DNA from: Streptomyces rhizoryzae
GTDB taxonomy: Bacteria; Actinomycetota; Actinomycetes; Streptomycetales; Streptomycetaceae
DNA length: 64,000 bases
Reading direction: 5' to 3'
Assembly (NCBI RefSeq): GCF_023155275.1
Contig: NZ_JALMUV010000013.1
Span: forward strand, 85,260 to 149,259
Shown here: one piece after another, positions 9,285-17,223 of the stretch
How the letters are laid out: each line of letters opens with the position of its first letter
Numbering within the stretch: position 1 is the first letter of the stretch
Position numbers and translations under genes: made by a program
Notes under the pieces: generated by a model
Databases searched by the model: none
Told to the model about the DNA's origin: nothing
What the model saw: only the letters and a program-made list of their open reading frames with translations

Positions 9285-9761
9285 TCACCCACCCCCCGAA
9301 GCGCCCCCGCCCCCGTCGCCGTCGCCGTCCCCGTCCCACCGCGCCCGCCGCATGTCGATGCGCGGTAGGTGGCCCCCGGCCGCCGCGCCGGGGCCGCGCA
9401 GGGGGGTGCCCTCGTCGCGGTAGTGGGCCAGGGCGCGCAGCTCGCTGCCGGGGAGCAGGACGCCGTCCGCGCGCACCACCCGCCACCAGGGCACCGCGCC
9501 GCCGTAGAGGGCCATCACCCGGCCCACCTGCCGGGGTCCGCCGCGCACCGGCGGCTCCTCGCTCCGCAGCCACTCCGCGACGTCCCCGTACGTCATGACC
9601 TTGCCGGGCGGGATCAGCTCGGCGACGCCGAGGACCCGCTCCGCGTAGTCCGGGAGCTCGGCGGTGACGGCCGGCGGGCCGCCCGCCGGGCCGGCGCGGT
9701 CGCCGGCCGGACCGGCGCCGTCCGGGTCCCCGGTCCCCTTCGTTCGGCTCGTTCGGCTCAT
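9285..9761 (-). CDS. Alkyltransferase-like (ATL) DNA-binding protein, lacks the MGMT cysteine
   Basis: A 158-residue protein with the C-terminal MGMT fold: RVLGVAELIPPGKVMTYGDVAEWL, then RQVGRVM and PWWRVVRADG. In true O6-alkylguanine transferases the last motif is PCHRV, whose Cys accepts the alkyl group; here Trp stands in its place, so direct repair is not possible. Known ATL proteins bind alkylated guanine and direct the lesion to nucleotide excision repair. The tail is a Gly/Asp run (DGDGDGDGGGG). The ATG at 9759-9761 has AGGATGG suitably upstream; the ATG three codons earlier is the alternative. It lies upstream of adnA on the same strand, consistent with a DNA-repair group. Confidence 0.88.
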   Translation of the reverse strand: MSRTSRTKGTGDPDGAGPAGDRAGPAGGPPAVTAELPDYAERVLGVAELIPPGKVMTYGDVAEWLRSEEPPVRGGPRQVGRVMALYGGAVPWWRVVRADGVLLPGSELRALAHYRDEGTPLRGPGAAAGGHLPRIDMRRARWDGDGDGDGGGGASGGG

Positions 9762-9940
9762 TCGGCCCATCCTGCCGCACAGCACCGACAATGGGGGTGG
9801 ACGTCCGGTTCCGCACCGGCCGGGGCGGGCGGCCGGCGACCGTCCGCGGTGGGGGTGGTTCCACTTCCCGTGGCCGCCAAATGCACCCTGATGCCTCCCC
9901 GGACCGGACGGCCGTGCCACCATCTTCCGGACGGTGACTG

Positions 9941-12900
9941 GTGATACGAGATCAAGAAGAGACGGCCGAGCAGCAGGGTGCGGCGCCTCCACGGGAGGCG
10001 GGCGCCCCTGACGCGCTGGCCGGCGGCACCGGCACCGCCCCGGGTCCGACCGCAGGAGCCGCCCGGCCGCAGGGGCCGCGGACCGCGGACCAGGGGAAGC
10101 AGCGACGGGAGCCGGCCCCGGCCCCCGCTACCGAAAAGGCGAGCACGATCGAGAAGGCCGAACGACCCGAGGCGTCCGCGAGGCCGGGCCGGCCCACGGC
10201 GCCCGAGCCACCCGAGCGGCAGCAGCCCGCCCGGCGGACGGAGGAGAGCGCACCGGCCGACGCGTCGGCGCCGCTCCCCGACGCGCCGCCGGAGCACCAC
10301 AAGACCGCGGACGGCGCCCCCGGGGGCCCGCCCCGCGGCGGCGCGCACCGCGCCGAGGGCGGCCCGCCGGACACCGGCGAGTTCGACGTCGACCGCCTCG
10401 CGGTGGACGAGCCGCTGCTGCCCGCGCGGGTGCACCGCCCCGCCGACCTGCTCCGGCTGCTGCTCGGCATCGCCGGGATCGCGCTGGTGCTGGCGCTGGC
10501 GACGTTCGCGCACGGCACCACCCAGGGCCTGAAGAACGACATCGGGCAGGGCGCCGGCGCGGCCCCGCCGCTGCTGATCAACCTCGCCGGACTGGCCTCC
10601 AGCGTCCTGGTGCTGATCGTGCCGGTGGCGTACGCGGTGGAGCGCCTGATCAAACGGGACGGGCTGCGGATCGCGGACGGGGTGCTGGCCGCCGTCCTGG
10701 CGCACGGGGTCTCGCTCGCCACCGACCTGTGGGTCGCCGAGGCCGCGCCCGCCTCGATCCGCAGCGCGCTGACCCAGCCGCTGGCCAACGGGGCGCTCTC
10801 CGCCCCCGTCCACAGCTACCTGGCGCCGGTGATCGCCTATATGACGGCCGTCGGGATGTCCCGGCGGCCCCGGTGGCGGGTGGCGATGTGGTGCGTCCTG
10901 CTGCTGGACGCGTTCGCGGTGCTGATCGGCCGGTACACCACGCCGTTCGCCATCGTGGTGACGGTGCTGATCGGCTGGACCGTGGCGTTCGGCACCCTCT
11001 ACGCGGTCGGCTCCCCCAACGTCCGCCCCACCGGGCAGAACCTCCTCGCCGGCCTGCGGCGGGTCGGCTTCCGGCCGGTCAGCGCCCGCCGCGCGGAGGA
11101 CGCCGGCCCCGAGCACGCCGACCGGGGCCGCCGCTACCTCGTCACCCTGGAGGACGGCCCGCCCATCGACGTCACCGTGGTGGACCGCGAGCAGCAGGCC
11201 CAGGGCTTCTTCTACCGCGTGTGGCGGCGGCTGTCGCTGCGCGGCATCAACCAGCGCCGCAGCCTCCAGTCGCTGCGCCAGGCGCTGGAGCAGGAGGCGC
11301 TGCTGGCGTACGCGGCGATCGCGGCGGGTGCCGCCGCCCCCAAGCTGATCGCCACCTCCGAGCTGGGCCCGGACGCGGTGATGCTGGTCTACGAGCACAT
11401 CGGCGGCCGCACCTTCGACCAGCTCGCGGACGAGGAGATCACCGACGAGCTGATGCACAGCGCCTGGCGGCAGGTGGCCGCGCTCCAGTCGCGGCGGATC
11501 GCGCACCGCAGGCTGGTCGGGGACGCCCTGCTGGTGGATCGTTCCGGCAACATCGTGCTGACCGATCTGCGGGGCGGCGAGATCGCCGCCGGTGATCTGG
11601 TGCTGCGGATGGACATCGCCCAGCTGCTGGCCACCTGCGGGCTGCGGGTGGGGGCCGAGCGGGCGGTCGCCGCGGCGGTGGAGGTGCTCGGTCCGGACGC
11701 GGTGGCCGACAGCCTGCCGCTGCTCCAGCCGATCGCGCTCAGCCGCACCACCCGCGCCACGCTGCGCCAGCGGGCCCGGGAGCGCTCCGCGCGGGAGCGC
11801 GAGGCGGTGCTCGCCGCCTCGCAGGCCGCCAAGGAGGCGCGGGCCCAGGAGGCGCAGGGCCCCCAGGACCGCAAGGCGCTGCGGGCCCAGCGCAACGCCG
11901 AGAAGACCGCCGAGAAGCGGGCGCTGGAGGAGGCGTCGGAGGAGGCCCTGGAGGAGGACCTGCTCGCCCAGATCCGCCGCCAGGTGCTGCTGGTCCGGCC
12001 GACCGCGGTGATCGAGCCGGCGAAGCTGGAGCGGCTGAGCCCGCGCATCCTGATCAGCTGGATCGCCGGCGCGTTCGCGGCCTACGTCCTGCTGTCGCAG
12101 CTCACCAACTTCAACCTCGGCGATGTGATCAACCAGGCCCGGTGGGTGTGGGTGCTGGTGGCGGCGTTCTTCTCGGCGCTGACGTACGTCGCGGCGGCGA
12201 TGAGCCTGCTCGGCTTCGTCACCGAGAAGGTCTCCTTCCTCCGGACGCTGAACGCGCAGGTGGCGGGCGACTTCGTGAAGCTGGTGGCGCCCACCGCGAT
12301 CGGCGGCGTGGCGCTGAACACCCGCTTCCTCCAGCGGGCCGGGGTGCGGCCGGGCCTGGCGGTGGCGAGCGTCGGCGCGTCCCAGCTGTTCGGGCTGGGC
12401 AGCCACATCGTGCTGCTGCTGGCGTTCGGCTATCTGACCGGCACCGAGCACGCCCCGCAGATCTCGCCGTCCCGGACGGTCATCGCCGGTCTGCTGACGG
12501 TGGCGGTGCTGGTGCTGGTGGTGACCGCGGTGCCGGTGCTGCGCAAGTTCGTGGTGACCCGGCTGCGATCGCTGTTCGCCGGGGTGGTGCCGCGCATGCT
12601 GGACATCCTCCAGCGGCCGCGGAAGCTGGTCACCGGCATCGGCGGGATGCTGCTGCTGACCGCGGCGAACGTGATGTGCCTGGACGCCTCGATCCGGGCG
12701 TTCGGCGGCGGCGACCAGATCAGCTACGCCGGTATCGCGGTGGCCTTCCTGGCAGGCAACGCACTGGGGTCGGCGGCGCCGACCCCGGGCGGGGTGGGCG
12801 CGGTGGAGGCCGCGCTGATCGGTGCGCTGACCTTCGGCGGGCTGCCGGCCGACACCGCCCTGCCGGCGGTGCTGCTCTTCCGCCTGATGGTGTTCTGGCT

Positions 12901-12958
12901 GCCGGTGCTGCCGGGCTGGATGGCCTTCACCTTCATGACCCGCAAGGGCGAGATCTGA
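9941..12958 (+). CDS. Large membrane protein: kinase-like domain fused to LPG-synthase/flippase-type transmembrane domain
   Basis: 1005 residues in four parts. Residues 1-150 are disordered and rich in Ala, Pro, Glu and Arg. Residues about 175-355 contain several hydrophobic segments. Residues about 400-600 look like an aminoglycoside-phosphotransferase/protein-kinase fold: MLVYEHIGGRTFDQL resembles the hinge, AHRRLVGDALLVDRSGN the catalytic loop and IVLTDLRGGEI the metal loop, although the canonical HRD and DFG residues are altered, so activity is doubtful. Residues about 700-1005 form the polytopic UPF0104/TIGR00374 domain (ILISWIAGAFAAYVLLSQL, then PTPGGVGAVEAALIG), known from the flippase half of MprF and from AglD. 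A role in moving or modifying a lipid is inferred. The GTG at 9941 starts MIRDQEETAE. It ends at a strong hairpin shared with moeZ. Confidence 0.85.
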   Translation: MIRDQEETAEQQGAAPPREAGAPDALAGGTGTAPGPTAGAARPQGPRTADQGKQRREPAPAPATEKASTIEKAERPEASARPGRPTAPEPPERQQPARRTEESAPADASAPLPDAPPEHHKTADGAPGGPPRGGAHRAEGGPPDTGEFDVDRLAVDEPLLPARVHRPADLLRLLLGIAGIALVLALATFAHGTTQGLKNDIGQGAGAAPPLLINLAGLASSVLVLIVPVAYAVERLIKRDGLRIADGVLAAVLAHGVSLATDLWVAEAAPASIRSALTQPLANGALSAPVHSYLAPVIAYMTAVGMSRRPRWRVAMWCVLLLDAFAVLIGRYTTPFAIVVTVLIGWTVAFGTLYAVGSPNVRPTGQNLLAGLRRVGFRPVSARRAEDAGPEHADRGRRYLVTLEDGPPIDVTVVDREQQAQGFFYRVWRRLSLRGINQRRSLQSLRQALEQEALLAYAAIAAGAAAPKLIATSELGPDAVMLVYEHIGGRTFDQLADEEITDELMHSAWRQVAALQSRRIAHRRLVGDALLVDRSGNIVLTDLRGGEIAAGDLVLRMDIAQLLATCGLRVGAERAVAAAVEVLGPDAVADSLPLLQPIALSRTTRATLRQRARERSAREREAVLAASQAAKEARAQEAQGPQDRKALRAQRNAEKTAEKRALEEASEEALEEDLLAQIRRQVLLVRPTAVIEPAKLERLSPRILISWIAGAFAAYVLLSQLTNFNLGDVINQARWVWVLVAAFFSALTYVAAAMSLLGFVTEKVSFLRTLNAQVAGDFVKLVAPTAIGGVALNTRFLQRAGVRPGLAVASVGASQLFGLGSHIVLLLAFGYLTGTEHAPQISPSRTVIAGLLTVAVLVLVVTAVPVLRKFVVTRLRSLFAGVVPRMLDILQRPRKLVTGIGGMLLLTAANVMCLDASIRAFGGGDQISYAGIAVAFLAGNALGSAAPTPGGVGAVEAALIGALTFGGLPADTALPAVLLFRLMVFWLPVLPGWMAFTFMTRKGEI

Positions 12959-12981
12959 CACCGGCCCCCCGGGGCGCACCA

Positions 12982-13026
12982 TGCGGAAGGCGCCGGTCCG
13001 TCGCAGACGGACCGGCGCCTTCCGCA
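12982..13026. terminator. Long perfect hairpin between convergent genes, bidirectional terminator
   Basis: Two 21-base perfectly complementary arms (12982-13002 and 13006-13026) flank a GCA loop, sitting between the stop of the 1005-residue membrane protein and the stop of moeZ. There is no T-run; Streptomyces terminators often lack one. The symmetry and convergent setting favour termination in both directions. Confidence 0.85.
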
Positions 13027-13060
13027 CAGTCGGCCGAGCGGAACGGCCGCCGTGCCCGGC

Positions 13061-14239
13061 CTAGTAGACCGGCTTCTCCGGCTCGATGGTGTTGACCCAG
13101 CCGATGACGCCGCCGCCGACGTGCACCGCGTCGGCGAAGCCCGCGGACTTCAGGACCGCGAGGACCTCGGCGGAGCGGACGCCGGTCTTGCAGTGCAGGA
13201 CGATCTTCCTGTCCTGCGGGAGGTCCTGGAGGGCGGTGCCCATCAGGAACTCGTTCTTCGGGATCAGGCGGGCGCCGGGGATCGAGACGATCTCGAACTC
13301 GTTGGGCTCCCGGACATCGATGATGTCGATCTTCTCGTCGCTGTCGATCCACTCCTTGAGCTGCTGCGGAGTGATCGTGGAACCGGCCGCCGCCTGCTGG
13401 GCCTCCTCGGAGACCACCCCGCAGAACGCCTCGTAGTCGATCAGCTCGGTGACCGTCGGGTTCTCGCCGCAGACCGCGCAGTTGGGGTCCTTGCGGACCT
13501 TGACCTGGCGGTACGTCATCTCCAGCGCGTCGTAGATCATCAGGCGGCCGACCAGCGGCTCACCGATGCCGGCGAGCAGCTTGATGGCCTCGTTGACCTG
13601 GATCGAGCCGATGGAGGCGCACAGCACACCGAGGACGCCGCCCTCGGCGCAGGACGGCACCATGCCCGGCGGCGGGGGCTCCGGGTACAGGCAGCGGTAG
13701 CAGGGGCCGTGCTCGCTCCAGAACACCGACGCCTGGCCGTCGAAGCGGTAGATGGAGCCCCAGACGTACGGCTTGTTCAGCAGCACGCAGGCGTCGTTGA
13801 CCAGGTAGCGGGTGGCGAAGTTGTCCGTGCCGTCGACGATCAGGTCGTACTGCGCGAAGAGCTCCAGCACATTGCTGGAGTCCAGGCGCTCCTCGTGGAG
13901 GTTGACCGTGACGTACGGGTTGATGCCGAGCACCGTGTCCTTGGCGGAGGCGGCCTTGGAGCGGCCGATGTCCGCCTGACTGTGGATGATCTGGCGCTGG
14001 AGGTTGGACTCGTCGACCTCGTCGAACTCCACGATGCCGAGCGTGCCGACGCCGGCCGCCGCGAGGTACATCAGCGCGGGCGAACCCAGGCCGCCGGCGC
14101 CGACACACAGCACCTTGGCGTTCTTCAGCCGCTTCTGCCCGTCCATCCCCACGTCGGGGATGATCAGGTGGCGGGAGTACCTGCGGACCTCGTCGACGGT
14201 GAGCTCCGGAGCGGGCTCGACCAGGGGTGGCAGCGACAC
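13061..14239 (-). CDS. moeZ: MoeZ/MoeB-type adenylyltransferase-sulfurtransferase
   Basis: 392 residues, the usual length for actinobacterial MoeZ. The N-terminal E1-like domain shows RYSRHLIIPDVG, the nucleotide-binding GAGGLGSPA, DFDEVDESNLQRQ-like sequence and zinc-binding CYRC and CAVC pairs. The C-terminal rhodanese domain (about 285-392) has IDVREPNEFEI and the active Cys of LHCKTGVRS. The family adenylates the C-terminus of small sulfur-carrier proteins (CysO, MoaD and relatives) and passes sulfur to them for cysteine, molybdopterin and thiocarboxylate-dependent metabolites. The GTG at 14237-14239 (MSLPPLVEPAPE) has GGAG upstream; the in-frame upstream Met adds an atypical 34-residue extension. 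Confidence 0.95.
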   Translation of the reverse strand: MSLPPLVEPAPELTVDEVRRYSRHLIIPDVGMDGQKRLKNAKVLCVGAGGLGSPALMYLAAAGVGTLGIVEFDEVDESNLQRQIIHSQADIGRSKAASAKDTVLGINPYVTVNLHEERLDSSNVLELFAQYDLIVDGTDNFATRYLVNDACVLLNKPYVWGSIYRFDGQASVFWSEHGPCYRCLYPEPPPPGMVPSCAEGGVLGVLCASIGSIQVNEAIKLLAGIGEPLVGRLMIYDALEMTYRQVKVRKDPNCAVCGENPTVTELIDYEAFCGVVSEEAQQAAAGSTITPQQLKEWIDSDEKIDIIDVREPNEFEIVSIPGARLIPKNEFLMGTALQDLPQDRKIVLHCKTGVRSAEVLAVLKSAGFADAVHVGGGVIGWVNTIEPEKPVY

Positions 14240-14577
14240 GGGGACTCCGTTGGTCGGTCTCGATGGGGTTCCCCCGCCCCGGCCGGAGCCGGGAACGGCG
14301 GAGACGGTTCTTCCCCGTAACACTGCCACGCCCTTCTTCATTCCGAGACACCCGGTCCGGTGTGCGAGACGGATTCGTCCCAGCAGCCGGGCAGCGGCCG
14401 CCCGGCACCCGCGGCCGCCCCGGCAGGCCCGGCGCCCCCCCGGGTACGGCGGCCCGGCGCCGTCCGCACCCGCCCACCCCTACCCGGCGGACCCGCACCC
14501 GGCGTCCCACCATGCGGACACCCATCTCACACACAGCGGGCGGCGGGCCGGGCGGCGGGGCCGCGGCCGGGCCCCGG
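14240..14577. other. Intergenic upstream of moeZ; probable promoter, no gene
   Basis: 338 bases between the moeZ start and the stop of the epimerase gene, both on the minus strand. The half nearest moeZ is less GC-rich around 14305-14350 and probably contains the moeZ promoter; the half near the epimerase is C-rich and proline-like in every frame. No supported gene. Confidence 0.5.
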
Positions 14578-15537
14578 TCAGATGCGGCAGGCGGCCTCCA
14601 TCCAGATGTCGGCCAGCGACTCCTCCAGGACGATCCGCGGCCGCCAGCCGAGCCGGTCCCGGGCGGTCCGCACATCGGCCTGCTGCCAGGTGCCGCAGCC
14701 GTCCGGGTACGGGTACGCGGTGGGCGGCGCGGACGCCGGGTGCCCCTCGGGGGCCGGTGCCGGGATCACCAACCGGGCGGGCGGGGAGTCCAGTTCGTGC
14801 AGCGAGCCGCCGAAGCCGGCCACCCGGGCGAGCACCGCGGCCGCCTCCCGCAGCCGCACCGCCCGCCCGGTCCCGATGTTCACCACGCCCTGCGCGGCGG
14901 ACAGCGACGCCGCGTGCACCGCCCGCGCCACGTCCCGCACGTCGACGAAGTCCCGCTGGACGCCGAGCCCGCCCAGCTTCAGCTCGCTGTCCCCGGACTG
15001 CATCGCCCGGCGCATCGCCTCGGCCAGCCGGCCCAGCGGCGACCCGGCCGGGGTGCCGGGCCCGACCGGCGAGAAGACCCGCAGCACCACCGCGTCGAGC
15101 CCGGAGCCCAGCACCAGTTCGGTGGCGGCCAGCTTGCTGACCCCGTAGGGGCCGCCGGGCCGCGGCACCGCGTCCTCGGCGGTGGACGAACCGGGCTGCG
15201 AGGGGCCGTACTCCGAGGCGCAGCCCAGGTGGACCAGGCGGGCGCCGCAGCCGCTGCGGCGCAGCGACTCGCAGATGGTGGCGACCGCGACGGTGTTGTG
15301 CCGGGTCAGCTCCCGGGCGCCGCCGCGGGTGGTGCCCGCGCAGTTGACGACCACGCCGGGGTGCACCGCGTCCAGGAACCGGGTCAGCGCCCCGGGGCTC
15401 CCGGTGGCGAGGTCGAAGCGGACGTCGGCGTCGTCGCCCCGGCCGAGGGCGGTGAGCTGGACGGCGGGGTCGGCGAGCAGGCGGTCGGCGACATAGCGGC
15501 CGAGGTACCCGTTGGCACCGATGAGCAGCACCCTCAT
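14578..15537 (-). CDS. NAD(P)-dependent epimerase/dehydratase (extended SDR)
   Basis: 319 residues. The Rossmann motif GANGYLGRYV is at the N-terminus, the Tyr-Lys catalytic pair is in GGPYGVSKLAATEL, and VHLGCASEYGPS supplies the Ser/Thr. The family epimerises, dehydrates or reduces nucleotide sugars. It lies downstream of a PelF-like glycosyltransferase and two membrane proteins, so supply of an activated amino sugar or hexose for a surface polymer is a reasonable inference; the exact sugar cannot be read. The Streptomyces Pel-like comparison suggests a UDP-GlcNAc/GalNAc-type enzyme, but the sequence is divergent from GalE. Confidence 0.88.
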   Translation of the reverse strand: MRVLLIGANGYLGRYVADRLLADPAVQLTALGRGDDADVRFDLATGSPGALTRFLDAVHPGVVVNCAGTTRGGARELTRHNTVAVATICESLRRSGCGARLVHLGCASEYGPSQPGSSTAEDAVPRPGGPYGVSKLAATELVLGSGLDAVVLRVFSPVGPGTPAGSPLGRLAEAMRRAMQSGDSELKLGGLGVQRDFVDVRDVARAVHAASLSAAQGVVNIGTGRAVRLREAAAVLARVAGFGGSLHELDSPPARLVIPAPAPEGHPASAPPTAYPYPDGCGTWQQADVRTARDRLGWRPRIVLEESLADIWMEAACRI

Positions 15538-15780
15538 CGTGCGGCCCCCCTGCGCGCGTGCGGTGTGGTCGGGTGGACGTTCATGTGTCGACTCCTCGTG
15601 CGGATCGGGAAAAGCGGGTGGCGTCCGCCGGCTCCGGCCGCGGCTTCGGCCGCCCGTGGGGGCGGGCCGGGTGGGGGTGGGTCCGCGGCGCGGGGACCGG
15701 CGCCTGCGGGGCGGCGGCGGGGCGCCGCCCCGCGAGGGGGGAAGCGGAGCACTCGGGCCCGCAGGGCCGGGTGGGGCGGG

Positions 15781-17004
15781 TCATGACCGGTCCGCCCGCA
15801 CCGCCCCGGCACCGGGGGCGGACGGGTGCGCGCAGGCGCCGGTCAGCACCCGCAGCGCGTGGCCGAACAGGCCGAGCGCGGCGGCGGTGCAGGCCACGGC
15901 CGGGACCGCGGCCGGTCCGGCGGCGGTGACCAGCGCCGCGACCGGTTCGCCCAGCGGTTCCAGCCCGGGCAGCCGGGCGGCCAGGACGAGGGCCAGGGCC
16001 GCCGCCTCCAGCGCGGCCGCCGCTCCCGTCCCGGCCGCGGCGGCCCCGGGGAAGCCGTGAACGGTGAGCAGCCGGGCGAGGAAGAGCAGGACGCCCAGTG
16101 CGGCCACCGCGGCCAGGGACCACCGGCCGCCGCTGCCGGTACCGGCGGGCAGCAGCCGGGCGGCGGCCGGCAGCGCCACCGCCGCGCCCAGGAAGAGCAG
16201 GGTGACCGCGGCCAGCAGCGGGCGTACCCGGCGGGCGAGTTCGGCCAGCCCGCGACTGGCGGCCAGCCGGCGCCGGGCCCCGGCCGCGAACCATCCCGCG
16301 CATGCCGCCGCCGGCGCCACCGCGCCCAGCAGCGCGACGGCGTCCGCGACCGCGACCGCGGGGAGCGGGCCCGGCACGTCCGGCCCGCCGGAGAGCAGCT
16401 GGTCCAGCAGCCAGTCGCCGCCGAGCGCGTAGCCCACCGTCCAGAGGGCCCACAGCGCGCCCGTACGGGACCGGCGCCCGCGCCGGGGCCGCAGCGGCCC
16501 GTGCCGCAGCGCGAGCCGCACCGCCAGAACGGTCAGCAGCAACCCGGCGGCGTCAACCCCCGCCCGCTCCGCGGTACTTGGCGACCGTACGGCGGCGTGC
16601 GCGGCGAGCGCGGCCAGGCCGACCGCACCGGGCAGCAGCTGCACCACCGCACGGGCGGTACGGGGGCCGGCGGCGGGCGCGGCGGTGCCGGCGGGCCCGG
16701 GGGTGGCGTCCGGTCGTTCCGGTGGCTCCGCCGGGCCGTCCGGCGGCCGGGCGGCGGCGTCGGTGCGCGGCACCCGGGCGTACAGCTCCTCGGCGAGCGA
16801 GAAGACGTCGCGGTGCCGGAAGCGGGCGGCGGCGCGGTCGGTGACCCCGTCCGCCTCCAGGACGGCGGCGATCTCCAGGGGATCGACGGCCCGTTCGCAC
16901 ACGGCACGGTGCCGGTGGATCAGCACCTTGACCGGGTCGGCCGGGCCGTGCCGCGGTGCGGTCCGGGCGGCCGGGGCCGCGGTCCCGCTCTCGGCGGCGC
17001 TCAT
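15781..17004 (-). CDS. Polytopic membrane protein of unknown function, linked to PelF-like glycosyltransferase
   Basis: 407 residues. A soluble N-terminal part (about 1-95) carries HRHRAVCERAVDPLEIAAVLE and RHRDVFSLAEELYARVP, followed by a Pro-rich linker and then about eight to ten hydrophobic segments from residue 115 to the end (for example LLPGAVGLAALAAHAAV, TVGYALGGDWLLDQLL, AAVTLLFLGAAVALP). No catalytic motif is recognised. Its ATG overlaps the stop of the preceding 70-residue gene by four bases (ATGA), which indicates translational coupling. In the Pel system PelF works with a polytopic export protein (PelG) and membrane partners; this protein could play a similar part, but no clear homology is seen. 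Confidence 0.75.
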   Translation of the reverse strand: MSAAESGTAAPAARTAPRHGPADPVKVLIHRHRAVCERAVDPLEIAAVLEADGVTDRAAARFRHRDVFSLAEELYARVPRTDAAARPPDGPAEPPERPDATPGPAGTAAPAAGPRTARAVVQLLPGAVGLAALAAHAAVRSPSTAERAGVDAAGLLLTVLAVRLALRHGPLRPRRGRRSRTGALWALWTVGYALGGDWLLDQLLSGGPDVPGPLPAVAVADAVALLGAVAPAAACAGWFAAGARRRLAASRGLAELARRVRPLLAAVTLLFLGAAVALPAAARLLPAGTGSGGRWSLAAVAALGVLLFLARLLTVHGFPGAAAAGTGAAAALEAAALALVLAARLPGLEPLGEPVAALVTAAGPAAVPAVACTAAALGLFGHALRVLTGACAHPSAPGAGAVRADRS

Positions 17005-17213
17005 GCCCCCTCCCCTCTCCCGCGGCCCCCGGGACAGCCCCCGGCGGACCGGACGCCGCGGCCGGCCGGCGGGGGCCCGGCGGACCGGACGCGGCCCGTC
17101 CCGCCCGGGCTCCCGCCGCGTGCCACGTCGGCCATCCCCGTCACCAGGGCCGCGCCCACCACGCCCAGCGCGCAGAGCACGTCCAGCGCCCCGGTCAGCA
17201 CCTCTGCCGTCAT
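17001..17213 (-). CDS. Small single-pass membrane protein in glycosyltransferase operon
   Basis: A 70-residue product: one hydrophobic segment (VLTGALDVLCALGVVGAALVTG) followed by a Gly/Pro/Arg-rich tail. It fits between the glycosyltransferase stop at 17224 and the membrane protein it overlaps by four bases. The ATG at 17211-17213 is taken as the start because GAGGTG lies upstream; a GTG three codons earlier is possible. The function is unknown. The tight packing is the main reason for accepting it as a gene. Confidence 0.55.
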   Translation of the reverse strand: MTAEVLTGALDVLCALGVVGAALVTGMADVARGGSPGGTGRVRSAGPPPAGRGVRSAGGCPGGRGRGEGA

Positions 17214-17223
17214 CTCGCCCACC

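Noticed and set aside
5467..9423. 1318-codon plus-strand frame opposite the AdnA-like gene
   Set aside because: Composition of an antisense shadow; no motif and no ribosome binding site.
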